DNA of 64,000 nt, from assembly GCA_024803745.1 (NCBI GenBank), contig JANJXV010000192.1, positions 186,001-250,000 of the forward strand, in the 5' to 3' direction. Made by a program: the position numbers and the translations under genes. Shown piece by piece: positions 34,717-46,720 of this stretch. Position 1 is the stretch's first letter. Each line of letters starts with the position of its first letter. Source of the stretch: Megascapheus bottae. Taxonomy: Eukaryota > Chordata > Mammalia > Rodentia > Geomyidae. The notes under the pieces are model-generated. The model did not search any database and was not told where the DNA came from. It saw nothing but the letters and a program-made list of their open reading frames with translations.

Positions 34717-35913
34717 ATGGGCAGAACAAGAAACTCAAGAAAAATGTCAAATCAAGAAACAACATCTCCCACCTCCCCCACCCAATGCAAACAGCCAATG
34801 GAACAGTCACTGGCAAACCTAGAGGAGAGTCTTCCAAGTGCTGTACAAATGCAATTGATAAACATCATTAATGAAAAATGTGAAAATATAAAGAAAGAGA
34901 TAAGGGAGGAAGCCATATCTGAACAAGAGGAAACCATAAACAAGGTGATAAGTGAAAAAGAAGAAGCCATAAAGGAAGCCATAATAAAGGCTGTTCAAAG
35001 AAAGATGGATGAATTCATAGAATCCACAAATAAAAAGGTGACCGAACTCCAGCAAATGTTCAAAGAAAATAAAGCTACTGAGCTAACCACTCAAATGGAA
35101 ATCAAGGAGCTAAAGAAATCCATACATGATCTAAAAGAAGAGATGCAAGGCATCAAAAATGAGCAATTAGTAGCAAGGGAGATGAAAAATAAAGTAGATA
35201 GCTTTGATAGCAGGTTAGACAACGCAGAGGAGAGAATTTCCGGGGCTGAAGATAATTTAGTTATTATAGAGAAAGAACAGAAAATGAGTCAATCCAAATC
35301 TAGGAAAAATGAGAGAGCGCTTCAGGAGGTCCAAGATACAATTAGGAAGCCTAATTTAAGGCTAATTGGTATTGAGGAGGGTCTGGAGAAAGAGGTCAAT
35401 GGTATTGGAAATATAGTTCAGGGAATCATCTCAGAGAATTTCTCAAATATCCAGAAGGGCAGACCCATCCAGATACAAGAAGCTTTTAGAACCCCAAACA
35501 GACCTGACCAGAAAAGAACATCTCACCGCCACATCGTAATCCGAACTGGATCAGTAGAAACCAAAAAAAGGGTCCTAAAGGCAGCCAGGGAAAAGGGTTC
35601 AGTAACCTATAAAGGAAAACCAATCAGAATAACCCCAGATTACTCAGCAGAGACCATGCAAGCAAGAAGCGACTGGAAGCATATATGTCATGCCCTTAAG
35701 TCAAATAACTACCAACCAAGAATACTGTACACAGCTAAGCTCTCATTCATAACTGAGGGAACAATAAAAACATTCCATTCCAGGGAAAAGCTGCAACAAT
35801 ACGTCGCAACAAAACCAACACTACAGAGAATTCTGAAAGATGTTCTATACATAGAAAACCAAAATAAATGCAATATAGGGAAAGAAATGGCACCTAAACA
35901 GCATACCACCTAA
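34717..35913 (+). CDS. ORF1: L1 ORF1 protein (ORF1p), intact
   Basis: A complete 398-codon frame. ORF1p forms trimers, binds L1 RNA and acts as a nucleic-acid chaperone in the cytoplasmic and nuclear RNP (family knowledge). Visible parts: a polar, Ser/Thr/Gln-rich N-terminus (1-35), a long Lys/Glu-rich coiled coil (about 40-205), an RRM-like domain opening with Asn-Leu-Arg-Leu-Ile-Gly at 213 and including Arg-His-Ile-Val-Ile-Arg at 271, and a C-terminal domain from about 295. It is longer than human ORF1p (338 aa), mainly in the coiled coil. I chose the ATG at 34717 because the next (34744) would remove the basic start seen in other L1 ORF1p. ORF2 starts 48 bp downstream. Expression of this copy is unproven. 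Confidence 0.9.
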   Translation: MGRTRNSRKMSNQETTSPTSPTQCKQPMEQSLANLEESLPSAVQMQLINIINEKCENIKKEIREEAISEQEETINKVISEKEEAIKEAIIKAVQRKMDEFIESTNKKVTELQQMFKENKATELTTQMEIKELKKSIHDLKEEMQGIKNEQLVAREMKNKVDSFDSRLDNAEERISGAEDNLVIIEKEQKMSQSKSRKNERALQEVQDTIRKPNLRLIGIEEGLEKEVNGIGNIVQGIISENFSNIQKGRPIQIQEAFRTPNRPDQKRTSHRHIVIRTGSVETKKRVLKAAREKGSVTYKGKPIRITPDYSAETMQARSDWKHICHALKSNNYQPRILYTAKLSFITEGTIKTFHSREKLQQYVATKPTLQRILKDVLYIENQNKCNIGKEMAPKQHTT

Positions 35914-35961
35914 GGACCACAAGAACTGTCAAGACACAGGCCCAAATAAAAGCTTTTAAAA

Positions 35962-38900
35962 ATGGTAGAACCTAATAAATATCTCTCAATCCTAACTCTC
36001 AATATCAACAGACTCAACTCTCCAATTAAACGGCATAGGCTGTCTAGTTGGATCAAAAAGCAAGAGCCATCGTTCTGCTGTCTTCAAGAGACACATCTTA
36101 CCCAAAAAAACAAGCATCTTTTGAAAGTGAGAGGTTGGAATAAACTCTATCAAGTTAACGGCCCCCATAAACAGGCTGGCGTTGCCATTCTCATATCAGA
36201 TAAAATAGACTTGAAACCAAAATTAGTAAGAAAAGACAAAGAAGGTTACTACATACTACTAAAGGGATCTTTCCTCCAGGAAGACATAATGATCCTAAAT
36301 ATTTACACACCCAATCCCGGAGCTCCAAACTTCATCAAGCAAACTTTACTTACACTGAAACCATACATAGATCGAAATACAGTGATTGTCGGTGACTTTA
36401 ACACACCACTTTCACCTATGGACAGATCAACAAGGCAAAAACTCAACAGAGAAACCTTAGAACTGAACAAGTATATAGACCAACTAGATCTAACAGACAT
36501 CTGCAGAATATTCCACCCAGCAACAACACAATATACGTTTTTCTCAGCAGCACATGGAACATTTTCCAAAATAGGTCACATCTTAGGCCATAAAACAAAC
36601 CTGGACAGATTCAGAAACACTCTCAGACCACAAAGGCATCAAACTGGAACTGAACACACATCTCCACCAACGAAAACCCTGTAACTCATGGAGACTGAAC
36701 AACACATTGTTGAATCACCAATGGGTCATCGAAGAGATCAGAACAGAAATCCAACAGTTTATGAAATTTAACAGTAAGGAGCACACAAAATACCAACTCC
36801 TTTGGGACACAGCAAAGGCAGTACTCAGAGGAAAATTTATAGCGCTGAGTGCCTACAACAACAAGTTGGAAAAATTGGAAACCAACAAGTTAATGTCTCA
36901 CCTTAAGCTCCTGGAAAAAGAGCAACAAACCAACCCTAATCCCAGTAGAAGAAAGCAAATTATTAAAATCAAAGCAGAATTAAATGATTTGGAATCCAAA
37001 AAAACTATAGAAAGAATCAACAAAACAAGGACTTGGTTCTTTGAAAGAATTAACAAAATTGACAAGCCCTTAGCAAATCTTACCAAAAAAAGAAGAGAGC
37101 ATATCGAAATAAACAAAATCGCAGATGAAAATGGTAATATCACGACAGAAATTACCAAGATCCAGAATATCATGAGGGAATACTTCTCAAACCTTTATGC
37201 CAACAAATTTGAGAATCTAGATGAAATGGATGAATTCCTAGCCAATATTAATATACCCACACTGAACCAAGAAGAACTAAGCCAACTCAACAGGCCTATT
37301 TCAAGCTCTGAAATAGAAATGGCAATTAGAGAACTTCCACCTAAGAAAAGCCCAGGGCCAGATGGATTCACTGCTGAATTCTATAAGGTCTTCAAAGCAG
37401 AGCTCACACCAATACTCCTCAAGCTCTTCAACGAAATTGAAAATGAAGGTTCCTTACCAAACTCATTCTATGAAGCCAGTATAACCCTCATCCCCAAACC
37501 AGACAGAGATTCGTCAAAGAAAGAGAACTATAGACCTATATCTTTGATGAACATCGATGCAAAACTTCTCAACAAAATACTGGCCAACCGTCTACAACAA
37601 CTCATCAAAAAAAATTATACACTATGATCAAACTGGATTCATCACAGGGAGGCAAAGCTGGTTCAACATACGCAAATCAATTAATATAATTCAACACATG
37701 AACAGGAGCAAGGACCAAAATCACATGATTGTCTCAATAGACGCAGAAAAGGCATTTGACAAGATCCAACACCCCTTTATGTTAAAAGCTCTGGAGAAAC
37801 TAGGAATCCATGGAACATTCCTCAATGTAATAAAGGCTGCGTATGAGAAACCTACTGCTAGTATTACACTTAGTGGTGAAAATGTAAAGCCATTCCCTCT
37901 AAAATCAGGAACGAGACAAGGATGCCCACTGTCTCCACTCCTCTTTAACATAGTGTAGAATTCCTAGCCAGTGCAATAAGGCAAGAAGCAAGCATAAAGG
38001 GGATCCAAGTAGGGAAAGAGGAAATAAAACTCTCCCTCTTTGCAGATGACATGATTCTGTATTTAAAGAATCCTATAGAGTCTACTCCCAAGCTCCTTGA
38101 GCTGATTCAAAGCTTTGGAAGTGTAGCAGGCTATAAAATCAACCCTCAAAAATCAACTGCCTTCCTCTATGCCAACAGTGAGAGGAACGAGGCAATAATC
38201 AGGAAAGAAACTCCTTTCACAATAGCCTCAAAGAAAATAAAGTACCTAGGTATTAGCTTAACTAAGAATGTAAAGGACCTTTTTGGTGAAAACTTTAAAA
38301 CCCTAAAAAAGGAAATTAAAACAGAACTAAGGAAATGGAAAAACCTCCCATGCTCCTGGATTGGAAGAATCAACATTGTGAAAATGACAATCTTGCCAAG
38401 TGCTATCTACAAATTCAATGCAATACCCATCAACATCCCAATGTCATTCTTTAAAGAAATAGAAGAGGCAATCCAAAATTTCATATGGAATAATAAAAGA
38501 CCCCATATAGCAAAAACACTTCTTAGCAGAAAGAACAGCGCTGGAGGAATTTCAATTCCAAACTTTAGACTCTATTTCAGAGCTATAATTCTCAAAACAG
38601 CTTGGTACTGGCACAGGAACAGGCCTGAAGACCAATGGAATAGAACTGAGGACTCAGATATTAAACCACAGACCTATGGCCACCTAATCTTTGACAAGGG
38701 AGCCAAAAAAGTAGAATGGAAGAAAGACAGCCTCTTCAACAAGCTGTGCTGGCAGAACTGGTTAAGCACCTGCAGAAAACTAAAGCTGGATCCTTCTTTG
38801 TCACCTTGCACTAGAATTAACTCCAAATGGATCAAAGACCTGGAGGTAAAACCTGACACACTGAAAACTCTACAGGAAGGAATAGGAGATACACTAGGCC

Positions 38901-39702
38901 TCCTTGGCACAGGTCGCAACTTTCTTAATAAGGACCAAGAATCACAACAAATCAGAGAAAGGCTGGATAAGTGGGACTGCATTAAACAGCAGAGCTTTTG
39001 CATGGCAAAGGACATAGCTGCTAAACTAATCAGGAAGCCTACAGAGTGGGAGAAGATCTTCACCAACCAAACAACGGACAAAGGCCTCATATCTAAAATA
39101 TGTCAACAACTCAAAAAATTGAATCACTCCAAATGGCCTATAGACACATGAAGAAATGCTCAACATCTCTGGTCATAAAAGAAATGCAAATCAAAACAAC
39201 TCTAAGATTCCACCTCACTCCAGCTAGAATGGCCAGGACCAGGAAAAGGAATGACAACAGATGCTGGAGGGGATGTGGCCAGGAGGAATCACTACTACAC
39301 TGTTGGTGGGAGTGCAAACTCATTCAACCACTATGGAAAGCAGTGTGGCAGTGCCTCTAAAGGCTAAACATAGAACTCCCCTATGACCCAGCAATTCCAC
39401 TACTTGGCATTTACCCAACCACCCAGAAACAAGGACATACTAAACCCACTAGCACAATGTTCATTGCAGCACTATTCACCATAGCAAAGATATGGAACCA
39501 ACGTAGATGTCCCTCAGTTGATGAGTGGATCAACAAGTTGTGGTATTTGTACACAATGGAATTCTATGCTGCTGTCAGAAAGAATGACATCGCCCCATTT
39601 GTTAGGAAATGGAAAGACTTAGAAAAAATCATATTAAGTGAAGTAAGCCAGACTCAAAGGAACTTAGGCTCAATGGTTTCCTTCATTTGCCATAATCAGT
39701 AG
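35962..39702 (+). pseudogene. L1 ORF2, full length but broken
   Basis: Endonuclease, RT and Cys/His regions are all present in order. The endonuclease keeps Asn-Ile-Asn, Gln-Glu-Thr-His and Gly-Asp-Phe-Asn but has Ile-Gly-His for the catalytic Ile-Asp-His (GGT near 36574). Breaks: a 20-nt deletion at about 36621, an extra A in the A-run near 37613, the 1-nt deletion giving TAG at 37956-37958 (shared with the 7.39-kb copy), an 82-nt deletion at about 39131, and AAA-to-TAA near 39358. FADD is intact near 38041-38052 and the knuckle near 39262-39315. Confidence 0.92.
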
Positions 39703-40130
39703 AAACCTTGGGCTCTACTAGCAGAGATTTGCAATAGAGCAAAATCTTGATACATAAGGACATATAATGTGAAGCTAATTGAAAGGACCTCCAGGATAGT
39801 GAAACAAAAGCCATATAATGAATGACTGTTGTCCTTAATGTACTATGTTGTCTCTCATCTCCTTTGCTGTCCCTTGGTTATCTCATATTGGTATAGTATC
39901 TCAGTTTGTTATCTGATTTATTAAATTTATTTATATTTGGATATTTGAAAATTGATAGGGAAGGGGGGAAAACCAAGACGGGTGGGGGGTGTGGGGGGGG
40001 AGGGATACGGGTACCAAGACATGTGAAAGGGTATCAATGTTTGTGAATTAATGCACCTTCTATCTGGCAAATATCATGTAACACTTTTACTAATTACAAT
40101 AAAAAATAAAAATTTAATAAAAAAAAGAAA
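39703..40130 (+). other. L1 3' UTR and A-rich tail
   Basis: Same 3' UTR as the other young copies, with the G-run at 39979-40011, AATAAA at about 40099 and an interrupted A-rich tail. Confidence 0.85.
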
Positions 40131-40411
40131 AGTAGGTTTAAAAACAGCAACGTGCAATAGAATATACAACTTGCAAAACTTGGCATTATTTTAAGAAAAG
40201 GCCTCCAATCTCATTTTGGAGACAATAAATCACTAGCGGACACACACAGGCCACTTTACTTTCCAATGAAAATTCTTACCATTCCCTTTCTTCCCACTAA
40301 TTAAAAGGATCATGTGACTACTTTAAGGAAAGAAATTTTTATATATACATGTATACGTGAACATGAGTCATGCTTTCTAATGAGAACAATATATAAGACA
40401 CTGTGGAGTTT
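40131..40411. other. unique DNA, nothing recognised
   Basis: No feature supported. Confidence 0.35.
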
Positions 40412-40621
40412 GTGGACTTAATTTTTTTGCCAGTCCTATGGCTTGAACTCAGGGTCTGGGCACAATCTTTGAATTTTCTCAAGGTTAGCGCTCTACCACT
40501 TGAGCCACAGAACCACTTCCAGCCTTTACTGAGTATGTGATACTAATGAATCCAACCCAGGGCTTCATGCATGCTATGCAAAGCTCTCTACCACTAGGCC
40601 ATATTCCTGGACCTTAAATTT
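40412..40621 (-). mobile_element. dimeric ID-type SINE, antisense
   Basis: T-run then antisense ID dimer: TTGCCAGTCCTATGGCTTGA, CTCTACCACTTGAGCCACAG, and CCACTAGGCCATATTCCTGG at the 5' end. Imperfect flanking repeats (TGGACTTAATTT and TGGACCTTAAATTT). Confidence 0.85.
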
Positions 40622-40624
40622 TTA

Positions 40625-40722
40625 TCTTATTCACTGTATAACCTGGGCTGATCTCAAAACCTGGAACTTACTATCTTGCCTAAGCTTCCTAAGTGCTGGT
40701 ATTACAGGAACCACTTGGTTCT
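40625..40722 (-). mobile_element. B1-like SINE, antisense
   Basis: Antisense B1 pattern: CTTATTCACTGTATAACCTG, GGCTGATCTCAAAACCTGGA, GTGCTGGTATTACAGGAACC. Monomeric and diverged. Confidence 0.7.
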
Positions 40723-41300
40723 TATGATGTAGATGAAATACTTATAGATATATTTACTATTTAGCTTTTTTCTGTATCATCTTGTTATACATGTATCTAT
40801 GTGTGGTAGGCCTTTTTAGTGAAAAAAATATTTCATAAATGATACTCTGTTCTTGACTGTTAAATAAATCTGACCTTCATAAATTTGTATTTTATGCGTA
40901 AAAAAATAAAATATAATAAATATAAGTATAAAAATTTGATAAAGTTTCAGCAAAGTTAGATATAAGATAAACATTGGAGCTCAGGTCTGTAAGTGTGACA
41001 TATAGTTTTCATTCTATTTCTGGCTTCTCTCTAGAGAACAGTTAATGTAGAGATCACATCTCTAGAGCTCATCTCTCTAGCTTGACCCTTCCTTATTTCT
41101 TACATATCCATTTTGATAATGTGCACCTTCATAATATACTTTTTAATACTGTAATTGCAAAGATTGGAAAAGGGGTAGATTTAGTTCTTTTGACAATAGA
41201 GGTGAATTCTAGGGTGATTATATTTAAGGTAATTACTAGCTATCCACATTGTTGGAAGCATCACCTTGACAATAAAATTAAATTAAAAATAAATAAATAT
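40723..41300. other. unique DNA, nothing recognised
   Basis: AT-rich; no exon or named repeat. Confidence 0.4.
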
Positions 41301-41643
41301 AAAATGTCTAAAGCCATTCCCTCTAAAATCAGGAACAAGACAAGGATGCCCACTCTCTCCACTACTCTTTAACATAGTACTAGAATTCCTAGCCAGTGCA
41401 ATAAGGCAAGAAGCAAGCATAAAGGGGATCCAAGTAAGGAAAGAGGAAATAAAACTATCCCTCTTTGCAGATGACATGATTCTGTATTTAAAGAATCCTA
41501 TAGACTCTACTCCCAAGCTCCTTGAGCTGATTCGAAACGTTGGAAGAGTAGCAGGCTATAAAATCAACCCTCAAAAATCAACTGCCTTCCTTTACGCCAA
41601 CAGTGAGAGGAACGAGGCAATAATCAGGAAAGAAACTCCTTTC
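41301..41643 (+). mobile_element. internal L1 ORF2 (RT) fragment
   Basis: About 340 bp of RT from just before the Gly-Thr-Arg-Gln-Gly-Cys-Pro equivalent (Arg changed to Lys here, codon AAG) through Leu-Phe-Asn-Ile-Val-Leu and FADD to Lys-Glu-Thr-Pro-Phe. It has no 3' UTR, tail or TSD, so it is not a standard 5'-truncated insertion. The C lost in the 7.39 and 37.96 kb copies is present. Confidence 0.88.
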
Positions 41644-41721
41644 TTTTTAATTCTAAAGGTGATATCCAAAGGGATTATTAATTATATAAGTCACTTCAAA
41701 CGCAGTAGTGTCGAACATAGT

Positions 41722-42215
41722 GTCTAGTGAGTATCATTGCTGAATTAGGTCTCCCTTTGTTCTACCATTTTTGTGATTTTCCTTCTTCTCCCCTAATCAC
41801 TTACAAGACAAAGGGTAGAGAAATCAAAAACAGAGACAAAAGGGAAAAATCAGAAGAAAAAAAGAACCACAAACAGTATAATAAAAAGAAAATGTCTTGT
41901 TTTCATTTCTTGGAGTTCAATTCCATAAGCAGCAACATTTTCTATGATCATATGCACATAATTACTGAGCCCTTGTGATCCTCTCCTAAGAATATCCTCC
42001 TTTGGTCTCCCTGTGTGAATGCTTTAAAGTCCTGACCAAAGTATAATATTTTGTCTTTTACTATTCATAAAGCTTACATGTAGATTTATAGGCACATTCT
42101 AATTATTACAAGTGAGGAAAATCATGCACCCCATGTTTCTTTTGGTGTGGCTTACTTCATTTAATATAATTTTTTCCAAGTCTTTCTATTTCCATATGAA
42201 TAGGGCAATGAGACA
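41722..42215 (-). mobile_element. older L1 3' end
   Basis: An antisense 3' UTR of an older L1 subfamily, colinear with 44770-45339 (shared GTGAGTATCA, TATCCTCCTTTGGTCTC, GGCTTACTTCA). It ends in the last ORF2 codons near 42150-42215. Confidence 0.65.
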
Positions 42216-42860
42216 CTGCCTCTTGAAAAAGTGATGAGACCTAATAAATTGACATGCATATAATGCTGGGTGACTAGGTCAAAGTGGACAGTCACAACAT
42301 TCCCTTCACCATTAATCTGTGGGCACTCAGCAGCATTGCTTGGATGAATTACATCAGTCCCTAGTGAAATATAAATGTATCATTGCCTCCTAGTATTAAA
42401 ATGTGTTTGCCGGGACTGTGTGAAGGTACTTTCATCTATTTCATGCAAAGAATAAGCCATGAAACATTTTTCTTCATTTAGTGTACATATACCATTGTAA
42501 GCTCTAAGCTGTATTATTCCCTTTGTCACTAAGAGAAAACCTATAAACTGTCTTGTTAGGAAAAGTGTTTTGCAGGTCGTCATACAACAAAAGAGATCAC
42601 TGGCAAATTTGGCAGTTAATTGCCTCTGATTCCCAGAAGAAGCCACATGGTGACAATGACACAAATTGCCTTAGAAAACTACTTCTAAATAGAAGATATC
42701 AGACCAGAACATAAACCCAAATGAAGTGGATAACTTTACATGCTTCCCTAATCATCTTCATTCACAAGGAAGAAACTGACTGTTTTTTGTATAGTGAGAA
42801 TTGGTGTCAAAATAATCACATTTGTTAGATCATTTTTTGTGGTTAGATCATTTTTTGTGG
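42216..42860. other. unique DNA with an 18-bp duplication
   Basis: TTAGATCATTTTTTGTGG occurs twice, at 42825 and 42843. Nothing else is recognised. Confidence 0.45.
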
Positions 42861-43057
42861 CTTTTTTTTGGCTAGTCCTGGCGCTTGCACTTGGGGCCTG
42901 AGCACTGTCCTTGGGCTTTCCTCAAGGCTAACACTCTATCACATCAACCACAGTACCACTTCTGGATTTTTCTGTGTATGTGGTATTGAGGAATCAACCC
43001 CAGGGCTTCTTCAAGAATGCTAGGCAAGCACTCTACCACTAGGCCACATTCCCAACC
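42861..43057 (-). mobile_element. dimeric ID-type SINE, antisense
   Basis: T-run, then GGCTAGTCCTGGCGCTTGCA, an antisense tRNA-like module with ATCAACCCCAGGGCTTC, and CCACTAGGCCACATTCCCAA at the 5' end. Confidence 0.85.
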
Positions 43058-43377
43058 CCCTATTATAGGCTTTTATGCCAGAATCTATATTGTGGTTCCA
43101 TACTCATAAAATAATTAATTTAAAATGCTTTGGACTCCAAAGAGAACTTTTCAGAGATTACGTCTAGTTGACTGAGCCACTCAATCAGAAATAAAACACA
43201 AAATTAGTTGGCCCATAGTTTTTCCAAAAATATGATACTATAGTTCTAATTTAATTTTTTATTAGTCAAACTTATGAACATACATTCAAAAAGTTTTACT
43301 ACTAATGAGCCACTAATTCATACAAAAAAACAAATGCTTCTATTGTATTTGACCTAGTCTGCAATTCATAAATTGTG

Positions 43378-43576
43378 AATAAAAATTATAAAATATCTGA
43401 AATAGGATAGGAAAGGGGGAATACAAGATGAGGGGATCAGGGGAGGGAAACTGGGACAAAAACATGAGAAGGGGTATCAATGTATGTGAAATAATGCACC
43501 TTCTATCTGGCAAATATAATGTAACCCTTCTATTAATTATAATAAAAAGGAATATAAAATAAAAATTATAAAATAT
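43378..43576 (+). mobile_element. 161-bp L1 3'-end insertion with 19-bp TSD
   Basis: L1 3' UTR and AATAAA tail only (43397-43557). A perfect 19-bp duplication, AATAAAAATTATAAAATAT, flanks it at 43378-43396 and 43558-43576. Confidence 0.93.
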
Positions 43577-44164
43577 ACAATTTAAGTATATAGTTATGAA
43601 TGAAAAATTATGATAATCTCCATTTATTAATTCATCTACTTATCCAAAGAAATAAATGTTAAAAATCAATTATTAATAAAATAATTCATTAGGTACTGAA
43701 TATTTAGGTACTAAATATTTAAATTTATTAATCAATAATTGTTTTTAATTGCAACTATTAAAGATACCAACTAAAACTGCAAGTTTTAAAATAATTAAAA
43801 AACTTAGGAACCCATGTACATAAAAGATTTTGATGTCTTTCCAATATTTATTACACTAAAGTCTGACCATTTAATTGGTTAAATGTTATCAATGTTTCTG
43901 CATTTCAAAATCCTAAACATTTTGACAAATGTGCAAGATCATTAGTTGTACTGAAATTTCTTGGAAACACTATGAAATGTGTTCTCAGTGGGATATTAAT
44001 TAATTCAGAAATAAGTTTCTGTTGATTACCCTCGAGCTAGACATAAATGTTAATAGAAGATCACTGCTTAAGAGATGATGAGATGTTTTTAAATAAAATG
44101 GACTGGAAGACTGGTTTTTGTTTTTATTTTTTTAATGCCTCAATTGCCTGGCAATCACAGGGTT
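43577..44164. other. very AT-rich unique DNA
   Basis: Many TATTTA/TTAATAA stretches; no gene or named repeat. Confidence 0.4.
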
Positions 44165-44300
44165 CTTTATTTTTTCTTTTCTTTTAATTGTATTTTATTG
44201 TCATAATGATATATACAGGGGTTACAGTAACATTCATCAGGTAGTGGGTACATTATTTCTTGAACATTGATACCCATTCCCATGTGTTTGCTTTATCTAT
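44165..44300 (-). mobile_element. old L1 3' end
   Basis: Antisense ends of an L1 3' UTR (TTTTATTGTCATAATGATAT, GGGGTTACAGTAACATTCAT, TTGATACCCATTCCCATGTG), much diverged from the young copies. Confidence 0.65.
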
Positions 44301-44769
44301 TGCCAACATAGTTAAAAAGTAAAAGCAAGATTCTTAATTTACTCCATTGTATAAATTTCAGGAATACTGTGAAGAACTACAGAATTACTCATAGCATGGT
44401 GGTCAACTTTACTACAGATATCAGAAAAATGTTCTCATAGGAAATGTCACTTAAGCAAACCAGTAGTTGTCATATAGCAAAAGTGGTATAGGTAAAACTA
44501 GGAAGATAGGTTGGGGAGATAAAGCATGCCAGGTCTATGGGAAGCTCTGAGGCTGGAGAAGGCATAAAAACAGACGAGGCTGAAGGTAGGTGACTGTAAA
44601 TGGAATGAACAGGTATGGGAAAGCCCTTGCTATATGAACTCTTAAATATGTGTGTATGTATTTGTAGGGTAATGTGCAGAGGGTTGCTGTTACATAAGTC
44701 AAGTATTGAATACATTTTTAACAGTGTCACCCCTTCCCTTGCTCTCTCCCAGTTTTTTCCCTCATCCTC
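44301..44769. other. unique DNA, nothing recognised
   Basis: No supported feature. Confidence 0.35.
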
Positions 44770-45339
44770 ACCTGGTGAGTATCACTGCTGCAATTCTTTA
44801 ACCTTTAGTCCCATCCTCTCAAAAACAGATTAACAAAACAAAAACAAACAGCAACAAATTATTTTTTTTGCCAGTCCTGGGCTTGAGCTCAGAGCCTGAG
44901 CCCTGTCCTTAGACTTTCTCAAGACTAAAGTTCTACCACTTGAGCCTCAACACCACTTCTGGCTTTTTTCTATGTATGTGGTACTGAGGAATCGAACCCG
45001 GATCTTCATGCATGCTAGGCAAGCAATCTACCACTAGGCCAAACTCCTGGCCCAACAAATTTTTTAAAATTCTGCTTCCTGGAGTTGAATAGATATTATT
45101 TTATATGCACATAGCTATTGAATCTTTGTGATCCTCTGCAAAGATTATCCTCCTTTGGTCTCACTGTGTCAATGTCTGGAGACCTGTATAATTTATCATA
45201 TCCCAGTGTATTTTTTATCTTGTAATATTGAGTGTGCTTACTTGCAGATTGATAGGCATATTTTAGTTACCACAAATAAGAGAAATCAAGCAGTCTGTTT
45301 CTTTGGGTTTGGCTTACTTCACTTAATATACAGAAATAC
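44770..45339 (-). mobile_element. older L1 3' segment, split by a SINE
   Basis: Antisense 3' UTR of the same older subfamily as 41722-42215, interrupted by the SINE at 44861-45052. It reaches the last ORF2 codons at about 45339, where orientation flips. Confidence 0.7.
44852..45061 (-). mobile_element. dimeric ID-type SINE with 9-bp TSD
   Basis: T-run then antisense ID dimer (TTGCCAGTCCTGGGCTTGAG, CTACCACTTGAGCCTCAACA, GAATCGAACCCGG). The repeat CAACAAATT lies at 44852-44860 and 45053-45061. It lies inside an older L1 and is therefore younger. Confidence 0.9.
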
Positions 45340-45625
45340 ATATACAAAGAACGTTGAGATTCTACCTTACTGGAGTTAAAATGCCATTATCAAAAAAGTA
45401 ATAATAACAAATACTGGTAGGATGTGGCCAAAAGGAACTCTACTACACTACTGGTAAGAATGTGAACTTGTTCAACCACTTTGGAAAGCAGTACAGAGGT
45501 TCCTCACAGTTGAAACATTAGAGCTTCCCTATGATCCAGCAATTCTACTTCTGGGCATTTATCCAATATAACACAAAATGCAATTCTATTCTTCCATCAG
45601 AGAGAATGATTTTGTACCATAGAAA
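45340..45625 (+). mobile_element. inverted 5' segment of the older L1 (twin priming)
   Basis: Plus-strand ORF2 C-terminal sequence ending near the Arg-Glu-Asn-Asp codons, which in L1 lie about 45 nt upstream of where the minus segment at 45339 begins. The adjacent minus-strand 3' segment and plus-strand upstream segment form the standard twin-priming structure. Confidence 0.75.
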
Positions 45626-46544
45626 CTCATAAATCAAAACTGAAGCTCTGATCTTTGTCCTGGGTGGCAGAGGAATGTAGTACAAGTCTTCAAAGTGTGC
45701 TGGCAATGAGAAGGAAGGGTTTGGGCAGGAGTTGGTAAAATGTTATGGCATCAAATATGGCTTTACTTTACCAAGATGCTTAATCCCATGTAATTACAGG
45801 GATATTTTCCTACTACACTAATTGCAGAGAGTTATTCTTAAATTTCAAAATCCTTTCATGTATGCAGAGATATGAACTACATTTACTGTCACAGAATTAT
45901 TACACACAGATTACTTCTTACTTTCTAATTTATCAATCATTTTATCATGACAAATTTTGTACAGTTTTAAGATCTTCAGAATTTCATATCATTATTAATT
46001 ATGATAAAAAGAAATCATGTATCATGTAACCTTAACCTATAGGTGAGTCTTGACCCCCAGAGGAAACTAGCTAAGTCCCTTCTCACCTAACTACAAGATT
46101 CTCTCCCCATTTCCCTGTCACAGAGCCTCCTAGATCAAGGTGATTTGCATGAGTCCTGCTCTTTCCTGAGATTTATGTATCAGTTCTGTGCATGCCCTTA
46201 AAATGCCTCAAAAAAGGTAAACCCTTCCACACACAGGAACAGAGGGCATCCATGCCTGAATCTAGTCACCTCCCACAGCTCATGTCTTCTCATAAACTTG
46301 AGTAACTATTATAAACTACTGCCATGTCTATCTGTCCAATGCTGTGATCCCTATATTCATCCATCTCTAGAAACTTCAGGCAGAATCTATCCACACAAAG
46401 GACATGAGCAGGCAGTCATTAAACTAACAATTGGAGAAAGAAAACAGCCTGGGAAAATATGTTTGAAAGTGATGAAGTGCTTTACAAATATAAATGAGAC
46501 CTCTATATTAAGCAAAGTTTCCCTATTTTTACTTTGAAAGTACC
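45626..46544. other. unique DNA, nothing recognised
   Basis: No supported exon, RNA or repeat. Confidence 0.4.
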
Positions 46545-46720
46545 CTGCACTGCTTTATAGATAATTGAGGCGAACACAATGAACTTGTTTCTTTCTAATG
46601 GTTGTTTCTCCCAAGATCATACAATTACTAAGCATTAAAGCTGGGATTTAAAATGTTTTGTTTGTCTGAACCCCAGGCCTTTATTGCTTCTATTCTGCCA
46701 TTTTGCTATCATGTACCCCT
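46545..46720 (+). mobile_element. MIR-like SINE relic
   Basis: Pattern CCCAAGATCATACAATTACT, AAGCTGGGATTTAAA, TGAACCCCAGGCC follows the MIR 3' half. Confidence 0.5.

Larger units (their letters stand above)
32893..40130 (+). mobile_element. near full-length L1
   Basis: The only copy in the window with all parts: 5' UTR (32893-34716), ORF1, a 48-bp spacer, ORF2, 3' UTR and A-rich tail. ORF1 is intact; ORF2 has several frameshifts and stops, so the element is not autonomous. No clear TSD was found; A-rich sequence at the 3' end obscures it. Confidence 0.93.

Noticed and set aside
32893..40130. Active autonomous L1
   Set aside because: ORF2 carries at least five inactivating changes plus a catalytic Asp-to-Gly substitution.
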